A stretch of DNA of 5,647 nt. It comes from Oscillospiraceae bacterium. GTDB taxonomy: Bacteria; Bacillota; Clostridia; Oscillospirales; Oscillospiraceae. Made by a program: the position numbers and the translations under genes. Below are positions 1 to 5,172 of this stretch, piece by piece; within the stretch, counting starts at the first letter, position 1, and each line of letters opens with the position of its first letter. Where the stretch lies: assembly GCA_028705905.1 (NCBI GenBank), contig JAQWCP010000119.1, positions 1-5,647 of the forward strand. Reading direction: 5' to 3'. The notes under the pieces were generated by a model. That model was not told where the DNA came from, searched no databases, and was given only the letters and a program-made list of their open reading frames with translations.

Positions 1-131
1 GGGAAGCGGATCTCGGAAAATCCAAAGTCTGCCGCCGCTTTCCGCAACGTGCGCTCCATATACTGCCACTTATAGCTTTCTGATGGCAGGACATCTTTGG
101 TTCCCCTGGGGGCTCCGGTTAATAAAGCCAT
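1..131 (-). CDS. hisS: Histidyl-tRNA synthetase, N-terminal fragment (cut by window edge)
   Basis: Class II histidyl-tRNA synthetase, which charges tRNA-His in the cytoplasm. Only the first 43 codons are present; the rest lies left of the window. The translation begins MALLTGAPRGTKDVLP, followed by SYKWQYMERTLRKAA and FGFSEIRFP. The RGTKDVLP segment and the GF-EIR-P segment leading into class II motif 1 are the N-terminal signature of bacterial HisRS. The ATG at 131..129 is chosen because an in-frame TAG lies about 12 codons upstream with no other start between. A modest AAGG ribosome binding site lies about 14 nt upstream, which is rather far. The gene is downstream of a hairpin terminator (178-213), and I see no convincing promoter in the short stretch between, so its transcription start is unclear. 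The identity is recognised from a short but characteristic segment. Confidence 0.88.
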   Translation of the reverse strand, partial: MALLTGAPRGTKDVLPSESYKWQYMERTLRKAAADFGFSEIRF

Positions 132-177
132 AGTTTCTTGTTCATCCTTTCGATGTTTCTATCTATCGTTCGATTGC

Positions 178-213
178 AAAAACGCTTTCCTCCCAAAAGG
201 GATGAAAGCGTTT
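178..213 (-). terminator. Hairpin terminator after the mgsA-like gene, upstream of hisS
   Basis: Plus-strand positions 180-189 (AAACGCTTTC) and 204-213 (GAAAGCGTTT) form a perfect 10-bp inverted repeat. Inside it, CCC at 192-194 and GGG at 199-201 close a 4-nt loop across a 2x2 internal mismatch. Read on the minus strand, the stem ends in a run of five T (182-178), giving the hairpin-plus-U-tract form of a Rho-independent terminator. It lies 36 nt past the mgsA-like stop codon and about 50 nt before hisS, so it probably ends the minD-mgsA transcript. The U-tract is short, so partial read-through into hisS is possible. Confidence 0.7.
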
Positions 214-248
214 GCCATGATCCTCAAATTGGTCTCTCCCCGCTCTCT

Positions 249-665
249 CTACGCGGTGAAGGGCTTGTTTTTGGGATTCACAATGTCCCGCCAGTCCAGA
301 TCGCCCCGCTCCAGACCATGGATCAACATTTCTGCCGTGGCCACGTTGGTGGCAAAGGGAACGCTGTATTGATCACAAAGTCGTGTGATATAGTGAATAT
401 CCTCGTCCAGATCATTGGATTGAGGGTCGGAGAAAAAAAGCACCATATCAATTTCATTATACGCAATCCGCGCGCCAATTTGTTGGCCGCCACCGTGGGC
501 GTGGGACAAAAAGAGGTTAATCGGAAGCCCTGTGGCCTCCGCCACCAAGCGACCCGTGGCATTTGTCGCGCAGATGGTATGTTTGGCCAAAATGCCGCAA
601 TAGGCGATGCAAAATTGTACCATGAGTTCCTTTTTCCTGTCGTGGGACATGAGCGCGATATTCAC
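249..665 (-). CDS. Methylglyoxal synthase family protein with altered active site
   Basis: A 138-residue protein of the methylglyoxal synthase (MgsA) family, which normally converts dihydroxyacetone phosphate to methylglyoxal and phosphate in the cytosol. Family signatures: N-terminal NIALMSHDRKK (His8, Asp9, Lys12), QQIGARIAYNEIDMVLFF at 61-78, a DP pair at 80-81, RLCDQYSVPFATNVATAE at 95-112, and the clostridial-type ending GLERGDLDW. Length matches B. subtilis MgsA. The active site is not canonical. The usual GGDQQ, holding the catalytic Asp (Asp71 in E. coli), reads GGGQQ here (Gly60). The usual ATGTTG phosphate loop reads ATNATG (33-38). The usual SGP reads SHA (54-56). The histidine usually found after the DP pair is missing, and that loop is one residue short. 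The GTG start at 665..663 is fixed by an AAAGGTGG ribosome binding site 7 nt upstream. It follows the MinD-like gene by 52 nt with no terminator between, suggesting co-transcription. The fold is confident; the enzymatic activity is doubtful, so no gene symbol is given. Confidence 0.85.
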   Translation of the reverse strand: MNIALMSHDRKKELMVQFCIAYCGILAKHTICATNATGRLVAEATGLPINLFLSHAHGGGQQIGARIAYNEIDMVLFFSDPQSNDLDEDIHYITRLCDQYSVPFATNVATAEMLIHGLERGDLDWRDIVNPKNKPFTA

Positions 666-672
666 AATTTAA

Positions 673-680
673 CCACCTTT
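673..680 (-). promoter_or_regulatory. Ribosome binding site fixing the GTG start of the mgsA-like gene
   Basis: AAAGGTGG on the minus strand, 7 nt upstream of the GTG at 665..663. It makes GTG rather than the in-frame ATG five codons later the start, which keeps the conserved NIAL-SHD N-terminus. Confidence 0.75.
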
Positions 681-717
681 CCACTCAATTCATTGTTCTC
701 ATCTAACCCTGTCTCAG

Positions 718-1464
718 TCAGCGAATCCGCATCAATGGCACCCGCATCCCCGTGAGCCGCTGTGCAATATGCAGACAAGCCACAGCGGCGCGGCTTTTTC
801 CGAAAAGTACGAGGGCTTTTCCCTGGCTGGCCGCCAAAACAACCCGTTCATCCTCCGGTACAACGCCCAAAAGAGGCAGACTTACCGTGTCCATAATATC
901 GTCTAAATTGGTTTTCATCCGGCGCAGCACGCTTGGCTGCACGCGGTTCACCACCAAATGCCGCAGTGAAACGCCCAGCTCGCCCAAAACGGCGACCGCC
1001 TGCTGTGCATCCCGCAAGCTGGACGGATCTGTTGTGGTGACCACAATGGCGCGGCTGGCACACTGCACCGCCGTGCGAAACCCGATGCCCAGCCCTGCGG
1101 GGCAGTCGATCAGCACTTCATCAAACTGCTCTCTCGCCTCTAAAATCAGGGTTTGAAGGCCCCGAAGCGTTTCCTGCTTTGGCACAAGAGCTTGGGGGGC
1201 CGCCAAGAGAAACAGCCCTGCAATGTCAGGATGGGGTACCATGGCCTGAGAGAGGGTACACCGCTGCTCCAAAACATCGGTAAAATCCATCATCACCCGG
1301 TCAGAAAGCCCCAGGGAGATATCCAGATTCCGCAGGCCCACATCTGCATCCAAGCACAAAACCCGATGCCCCATTGCGGCAAGGCAAGCGGCAATGCCGC
1401 CTGTTAGACTTGTTTTCCCGGTGCCGCCCTTGCCAGACACCACCGCAATGACCGCACCCAACAC
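718..1464 (-). CDS. MinD-like P-loop ATPase of the ParA/MinD family
   Basis: A 248-residue deviant-Walker-A ATPase; such proteins dimerise on ATP and position cellular machinery, usually at the membrane. The Walker A is GKGGTGKT at 11-18 with signature Lys12 and Lys17. Walker A' is CLDADVGLRNLDISLGL at 37-53, closely matching the MinD D-D-GLRNLD segment. Walker B is VLIDCPAGLG at 117-126. VVNRV (171-175) and LPLLGVVPEDERVVLAASQGK (196-216) are further MinD-type blocks. The C-terminus (RLTGMRVPLMRIR) is short and shows no clear linker plus amphipathic helix like that of canonical MinD. No minC or minE is adjacent, and the DQA-LR motif of FlhG is absent. The GTG start at 1464..1462 has a purine-rich ribosome binding site 4-6 nt upstream. 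It is the first gene after a strong promoter (1552-1580) and is followed by the MgsA-like gene. It could be an orphan MinD acting in division-site placement or a relative with another cargo; family is certain, role is not. Confidence 0.88.
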   Translation of the reverse strand: MLGAVIAVVSGKGGTGKTSLTGGIAACLAAMGHRVLCLDADVGLRNLDISLGLSDRVMMDFTDVLEQRCTLSQAMVPHPDIAGLFLLAAPQALVPKQETLRGLQTLILEAREQFDEVLIDCPAGLGIGFRTAVQCASRAIVVTTTDPSSLRDAQQAVAVLGELGVSLRHLVVNRVQPSVLRRMKTNLDDIMDTVSLPLLGVVPEDERVVLAASQGKALVLFGKSRAAVACLHIAQRLTGMRVPLMRIR

Positions 1465-1468
1465 GCCT

Positions 1469-1476
1469 CTCCCCTT
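1469..1476 (-). promoter_or_regulatory. Ribosome binding site of the MinD-like gene
   Basis: AAGGGGAG on the minus strand within a longer purine run, 4-6 nt upstream of the GTG at 1464..1462. It supports this GTG over the adjacent TTG codon. Confidence 0.6.
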
Positions 1477-1551
1477 CCCATATTGCTGTTCTGATCCCCC
1501 ACATAAACGGGCAGCCTTTTCACCCCTTTGTCTTCTGGGCAGTATATGGTC

Positions 1552-1580
1552 ATCATATCATTATTATCCAAAACTTTCAA
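1552..1580 (-). promoter_or_regulatory. Sigma-A-type promoter for the minD-mgsA-like unit
   Basis: On the minus strand, a -35 box TTGAAA (1580..1575) and a -10 box TATGAT (1557..1552) are separated by exactly 17 nt. Each matches the consensus at 5 of 6 positions. The -10 is preceded by TGA, an extended -10 (TGn) element, and A/T-rich tracts lie upstream of the -35. The expected transcription start is near 1545, giving a leader of about 80 nt before the GTG at 1464. The rest of the 181-nt gap between rsmG and the MinD-like gene (1465-1645) holds no gene I can support. The promoter separates the serS-rsmG operon from the minD-mgsA unit, though read-through from rsmG is also possible because no clear minus-strand terminator follows rsmG. 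Confidence 0.75.
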
Positions 1581-1645
1581 TATATTTTTGTGTAAAGTGT
1601 GAAGGTTTTTGTCCATTTTTTCATGGGTTGTGCCGTTTTCCCCGT

Positions 1646-2365
1646 TTATAACGGCTCTTTTTGCATCTTGGCAAATCGCCTGGGAAATTGTTTTGGTGTC
1701 TCTCTTTCTTTTTCAATCACCAGAACCTGACGCTGGGCATCCAGCCCCGGCAGCGTGTAGACATAGGGCGGGCACAGCTTGCCGCCCAATACCTTGATGG
1801 CATTTTGCGCCCCTGCAAGCTCCTCCTCGCAGTGCATGGACTTCATCGCCAGAAAAACCCCGCCCACTTTGACAAATGGCAGGCAAAGCTCCAGCAGCAT
1901 CCGTAAATCCGCCACCGCCCGGGAGACCGCACAATCAAACGCCTCCCGCCAGCCTTCCCCGCGAGCCTGTTCCTCCGCCCTGCCCTGGATGCAGGCAACG
2001 TCTTTCAGCCCCAGCATTTCCACAACGCCCTCTAAAAATGCCACCCGTTTCCGCTGGCTGTCCAGCAACGTCAACTGGATGGACGGATCTGCCAGCCTGA
2101 GCGGCAAGCCGGGGAACCCGGCACCGGTACCCACATCGATGATCCGTTTCCCATGCAGGGGCGCAGCCGAAAGCAGCGCCAGGGAATCGAGAAAATGGAG
2201 CCGGGCCATCTCCTCTGGCTCGGTGATGGCCGTCAGATTCATCACTTGATTTTGCTCTCGGAGCAATTGGGCATATTGCTCCATCTGTTTCACGATGCCA
2301 TCGTCTGCAGGCAGGCACATGGAAGAAAGGCCTGCCCGCAAAGTGGTTTCAAACGCTGGTTCCAA
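1646..2365 (-). CDS. rsmG: 16S rRNA (guanine527-N7)-methyltransferase RsmG (GidB)
   Basis: A 239-residue SAM-dependent methyltransferase that methylates N7 of G527 in 16S rRNA of the 30S subunit; its loss in other bacteria gives low-level streptomycin resistance. Family blocks in order: QVMNLTAITEPEEMARLHFL at 40-59, the SAM-binding glycine loop IIDVGTGAGFPGLPL at 75-89, LLDSQRKRVAFLE at 100-112, GRAEE at 128-132, VSRAVADL at 147-154, and a basic tail PRRFAKMQKEPL. The tail departs from the common RK-G-P-K-PL form but keeps the basic residues and final PL. Length equals that of B. subtilis RsmG. The start is TTG at 2365..2363, chosen because GGAGGAG sits 5 nt upstream and the resulting N-terminus aligns with the family; the next ATG is 15 codons in. 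The gene follows serS by 17 nt. In many Firmicutes rsmG lies upstream of parA, whereas here it is downstream of serS. Confidence 0.95.
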   Translation of the reverse strand: MEPAFETTLRAGLSSMCLPADDGIVKQMEQYAQLLREQNQVMNLTAITEPEEMARLHFLDSLALLSAAPLHGKRIIDVGTGAGFPGLPLRLADPSIQLTLLDSQRKRVAFLEGVVEMLGLKDVACIQGRAEEQARGEGWREAFDCAVSRAVADLRMLLELCLPFVKVGGVFLAMKSMHCEEELAGAQNAIKVLGGKLCPPYVYTLPGLDAQRQVLVIEKERETPKQFPRRFAKMQKEPL

Positions 2366-2370
2366 ATGAT

Positions 2371-2377
2371 CTCCTCC
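2371..2377 (-). promoter_or_regulatory. Ribosome binding site fixing the TTG start of rsmG
   Basis: GGAGGAG on the minus strand, inside the 17-nt gap between the serS stop and rsmG, 5 nt before the TTG. This strong site is the main reason to accept a TTG start. Confidence 0.75.
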
Positions 2378-2382
2378 ACTCT

Positions 2383-3672
2383 TTAACCAATCTGCTCTTT
2401 GCCATGCAGATAAGGACGCAGTGCGTCCGGAACGGTGATCGAACCATCCTCATTCTGATAGTTTTCCAAAATGGCCGCCACAGTCCGTCCAATGGCCACG
2501 CCGGACCCGTTGAGGGTGTGAACAAAAGCAAGCTTTCCACTTTCTTCGTCCCGGAACCGGATGTTGGCACGCCGCGCCTGAAAATCTACAAAGTTGGAAC
2601 AGGAAGAAATTTCCACATATCGTCCATAGGATGGCATCCACACTTCGATGTCATACGTTTTGGCGCTGGAAAAGCCCAGATCACCCGTGCAAAGCAACAC
2701 CACCCGATATGGCAGGCCCAGCCCCTGCAGCACCTTTTCTGCATTTTTTGTCAGGGTCTCCAGCTCTTCAAAGGAATGCTTCGGATGGGAAAACTTCACC
2801 AGCTCTACTTTGTTGAACTGATGCTGGCGAATCAGGCCCCGTGTGTCCCGGCCGGCGGAACCCGCCTCTGCCCGAAAACAGGCGGAATAGGCGCAATGTC
2901 GAATGGGAAGCTGGGACTCTTTCAAAATCTCGTCCCGGTACATGTTGGTCACCGGCACCTCCGCTGTGGGAATTAAAAAATATTCGTCCGCTTCGGTCTT
3001 CCCGATCACTTTATAGGCGTCCTCCTCAAATTTGGGGAGCTGCCCCGTTCCCATCATGGATGTGCGGCTCACCATATAGGGTGGCATCACTTCCAGATAG
3101 CCATTTTCCAGGGTATGGACGTCCAAAAAATAGCTGATGACGGCTCGCTCCAGGGCCGCACCCATCCCCTTATAAAAATGGAACCGGGCACCGGAGACTT
3201 TCGCAGCTGTGGCAGGGTCTAAAATCCCCAACGTCTCCCCCAGCTCCCAATGGGGTTTTGGTTCAAACGAAAAAGCCGGAACGTCCCCCCATCGGCGCTG
3301 CTCCACATTTTCGTCACTGTCGGCGCCCAAAGGCACCTCTTTATCCGGAAAATTGGGAACGGACATCAGCAGATTGCGCAGAGATTCTTCCGTCTCCTTT
3401 AAGACTCCATCGATTTCCTTCCCTTTTGCTGCCAATTCTTTCATCTCGGCAAACAGCGGCGCGGGATCTTCCCCCGCCTTTTTCATGGCGGGCACTTTCT
3501 TGCTCACCTCGTTTTGCCGGGCCTTAATAGAATCGGACTGGTAGATCAGCTCTCTTCGTGTCCCATCCAATTGCAACATCTGGTCCATTTCCGCCACATA
3601 GGCAGGGTTTCTTCTTGCAATTTGCTCTTTTGCTTCTTCCGGGTTTTCCCGAATCCATTTGATATCTAACAT
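2383..3672 (-). CDS. serS: Seryl-tRNA synthetase
   Basis: A 429-residue class II aminoacyl-tRNA synthetase that charges tRNA-Ser (and tRNA-Sec where present) with serine in the cytoplasm. The N-terminal part (about 1-105) is the helical coiled-coil arm that grips the long variable arm of tRNA-Ser, beginning MLDIKWIRENPEEAK. The catalytic core shows the serine-binding TAE loop (LIPTAEVP, 234-240), motif 2 with FRAEAGSAGRDTRGL at 266-280, CTGDLGFSSAKTYDIEVW at 328-345, SSCSNFVDFQARR at 356-368, and motif 3 NGSGVAIGRT at 388-397 followed by ENYQNEDG. Length and all motifs are those of a normal bacterial SerRS. The ATG at 3672..3670 is preceded by AGGAAGG about 6 nt upstream. It lies 22 nt after the membrane coiled-coil gene, leaving no room for a T-box leader, so it is probably transcribed with parAB rather than by its own serine-responsive control. 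Confidence 0.98.
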   Translation of the reverse strand: MLDIKWIRENPEEAKEQIARRNPAYVAEMDQMLQLDGTRRELIYQSDSIKARQNEVSKKVPAMKKAGEDPAPLFAEMKELAAKGKEIDGVLKETEESLRNLLMSVPNFPDKEVPLGADSDENVEQRRWGDVPAFSFEPKPHWELGETLGILDPATAAKVSGARFHFYKGMGAALERAVISYFLDVHTLENGYLEVMPPYMVSRTSMMGTGQLPKFEEDAYKVIGKTEADEYFLIPTAEVPVTNMYRDEILKESQLPIRHCAYSACFRAEAGSAGRDTRGLIRQHQFNKVELVKFSHPKHSFEELETLTKNAEKVLQGLGLPYRVVLLCTGDLGFSSAKTYDIEVWMPSYGRYVEISSCSNFVDFQARRANIRFRDEESGKLAFVHTLNGSGVAIGRTVAAILENYQNEDGSITVPDALRPYLHGKEQIG

Positions 3673-3694
3673 GGCGTTCCTTCCTCTGTCTTAC

Positions 3695-4297
3695 TTACTT
3701 TTTCACGGCTTTTTGAATTTTTGCAAACTCTCCGGCTGCATCCGCGCCCTCTGTTTCGGGCAAAAACGGCACCAGGCCAGATTCCTCCATCTGGGCGATG
3801 ATCTTACGGCATGTTTGATATGCACCATTTTCATACGCTTTGACAAGCTGCCAAAATTGGCTCAGTGCAGACGCTTGTTGTTTGGCCAGTTCCTTTTCTT
3901 TCTCTTGGCCTGCCACTTGATCTCGGAGCGTTTCCACTTGCGTTTCTGATTCGTTTAATTTTTCGGTCAATGTATCCACTTGTTTATCCAATTCTATATT
4001 GCGCCGCTGCAACAGATCAATGTTTTCCATCGCAGTGGCGGAATTCTGCAATCCTTGTATCATCTGGGCCGTGTTTCGCTGCTGCATAAAATAGGAAAGC
4101 AGCAGCAGGAAAAATGCCACGGCAAACAAAATGGCGATGTACGTAAACACCGAATTTTGATGTTTTCCCTTTTTTGTGCCATCCGAGCGGATCTCTTCCG
4201 GCTTCTGGTCTTCCCCGGTTTTTAGATCTGCCGTGTTTTGGCTTTCTTCCGCCCTCCGGCGGGTAAACACCTGTCCTGGTTTTCTTTCTCCACTCAT
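3695..4297 (-). CDS. Unrecognised single-pass membrane protein with coiled coil, in the parAB-serS operon
   Basis: A 200-residue protein with no function I can assign. Residues 1-48 are hydrophilic and basic/acidic mixed (RRR at 13-15, KKGK at 42-45). Residues about 50-70 (SVFTYIAILFAVAFFLLLLS) form one strong transmembrane helix. Residues about 75-145 are rich in L, E, Q, K and R with heptad-like spacing (IDLLQRRNIELDKQVDTL and onward), indicating a coiled coil. Residues 147-180 (from QFWQLVKAYENGAYQTC) look like a short helical domain, followed by an acidic and then Lys-rich tail. The positive N-terminal flank predicts N-inside topology with the coiled coil outside the membrane. The ATG overlaps the parB TGA (ATGA), and AAAAGGAGG lies 9 nt upstream, so translation is probably coupled to parB. 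In Clostridium this position is often filled by a DUF4446 protein; this sequence does not look like that family to me. A role in segregation or envelope organisation is inference from position only. Confidence 0.85.
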   Translation of the reverse strand: MSGERKPGQVFTRRRAEESQNTADLKTGEDQKPEEIRSDGTKKGKHQNSVFTYIAILFAVAFFLLLLSYFMQQRNTAQMIQGLQNSATAMENIDLLQRRNIELDKQVDTLTEKLNESETQVETLRDQVAGQEKEKELAKQQASALSQFWQLVKAYENGAYQTCRKIIAQMEESGLVPFLPETEGADAAGEFAKIQKAVKK

Positions 4298-5166
4298 GTG
4301 GAAGATCCTCCTTTTGGACCCAACAGCTCCAGCAGAGCCTCTAAATCCTCTTCTCCATAATATTCCACTTCCAGCCGTCCTCTTTTTGCTCCATGGTGAA
4401 TGCGGACTTTTCGCGCCATCCGTTCTGTCAAGTCTCGTTCCAGCTCTTTGATATAGTCCACGGCATCCAGCTGGGACTCCGTTGGAACCGGCTCCTTTTG
4501 CGCCTTCAACAGCCGTTTGACCAGCGCCTCGGTTTGTCGGACAGACAATTTACCTGCCACGATCCGTTCCGCCGCCATTTCCTGCAGGGTGGGATCTTTC
4601 AGGGCCAACAGCGCTCTGGCATGTCCTCCGGATAAGGTTCCCTCTTTGAGCTGATGTAATACAGAATCCGGCAAAGATAAAAGCCGCAAAGCATTGGCCA
4701 CCGTCGGCCTGGATTTTCCCACCCGAAGAGCCACCGCTTCCTGGGTCAAGCCATATGTCTCCATCAACAAATGGTACCCCCCAGCCTCTTCCACCGGGTT
4801 CAAATCCTCCCGCTGTAAATTTTCAATCAGTGCCAGCTCCATGCTGGTTTGCTCGTCCGCTTCCACCACCATGGCCGGCACCTGTTCCAGCCCGGCCATG
4901 CGGGCAGCCCGCCAGCGGCGCTCCCCCGCTACAATCTGATAATACCCGGACGAAAGCCGGCGCACAGTGATGGGTTGTAAAATCCCGTGCAGCCGAATCG
5001 AATCTGCCAGATCTGACAATGCACCTTCATCAAAATATTTTCTCGGCTGGTCTGAACGCACTTCAATTTGGGCGATGGGCAGTTGGATGCTGCCGCCCTC
5101 TTGAGGCTGCAATGCCGCTTCCCCCAAAAGAGCGCCAAGCCCCCGGCCCAATCCTCTTTCTGCCAT
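4294..5166 (-). CDS. parB: Chromosome partitioning protein ParB (Spo0J)
   Basis: A 290-residue ParB/Spo0J protein: a CTP-dependent DNA clamp that loads at parS sites near the origin, spreads on DNA, recruits SMC and stimulates ParA ATPase. Domains in order: an N-terminal ParA-contact peptide (RGLGRGLGALLG, 4-15); box I with QPRKYFDEGALSDLADSI (40-57) and HGILQPITVR (60-69); the CTP-binding GERRWRAARMAG (81-92); the phosphate-motif region ENLQREDLNPVEEA (115-128); a helix-turn-helix that reads parS (about 139-161, LTQEAVALRVGKSRPTVANA); GHARALLAL (181-189); and a C-terminal dimerisation region (about 230-284). Length is normal for chromosomal ParB. The ATG at 5166..5164 lies 6 nt after the parA stop, with its AAAGGA binding site inside the last parA codons. 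Its stop overlaps the next gene by 4 bp. I found no full parS palindrome in the window. Confidence 0.97.
   Translation of the reverse strand: MAERGLGRGLGALLGEAALQPQEGGSIQLPIAQIEVRSDQPRKYFDEGALSDLADSIRLHGILQPITVRRLSSGYYQIVAGERRWRAARMAGLEQVPAMVVEADEQTSMELALIENLQREDLNPVEEAGGYHLLMETYGLTQEAVALRVGKSRPTVANALRLLSLPDSVLHQLKEGTLSGGHARALLALKDPTLQEMAAERIVAGKLSVRQTEALVKRLLKAQKEPVPTESQLDAVDYIKELERDLTERMARKVRIHHGAKRGRLEVEYYGEEDLEALLELLGPKGGSST
4307..4315 (-). promoter_or_regulatory. Strong ribosome binding site inside the end of parB
   Basis: AAAAGGAGG on the minus strand, near-perfect anti-SD complement, 9 nt upstream of the ATG at 4297 and within the last codons of parB. It shows the membrane coiled-coil gene is independently and probably well translated. 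Confidence 0.7.
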
Positions 5167-5172
5167 ATTTAC

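Noticed and set aside
249..665. MgsA-like gene as a decaying pseudogene
   Set aside because: There is no frameshift or stop, the length is normal, the ribosome binding site is strong, and residues outside the pocket are well conserved, which argues for continued selection.
138..755. Long plus-strand open frame of 205 codons
   Set aside because: It lies antisense across the mgsA-like gene and its terminator, resembles no known family, and the minus strand here encodes a clearly conserved protein.
1404..1616. Minus-strand small open frame (70 codons) spanning the rsmG-minD gap
   Set aside because: Its ATG lacks a ribosome binding site, its first half coincides with the promoter at 1552-1580, and its second half is out of frame within the MinD-like gene.
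1632..1655. Inverted repeat GCCGTT / AACGGC with a T-rich tail on the plus strand, at the rsmG stop codon
   Set aside because: The 6-bp stem has a 12-nt loop, and the T-tract faces the plus strand where no gene exists. On the minus strand it has no U-tract, so it is not a convincing rsmG terminator.
2286..2294. parS-like half-site TGTTTCACG inside rsmG
   Set aside because: Only one half of the 16-bp palindrome matches; the other half does not, so ParB loading is not supported. No other full parS was seen.
3209..3544. Plus-strand open frame of 111 codons opposite serS
   Set aside because: It is the complement of the conserved SerRS N-terminal half, has low-complexity composition and no ribosome binding site I could recognise.
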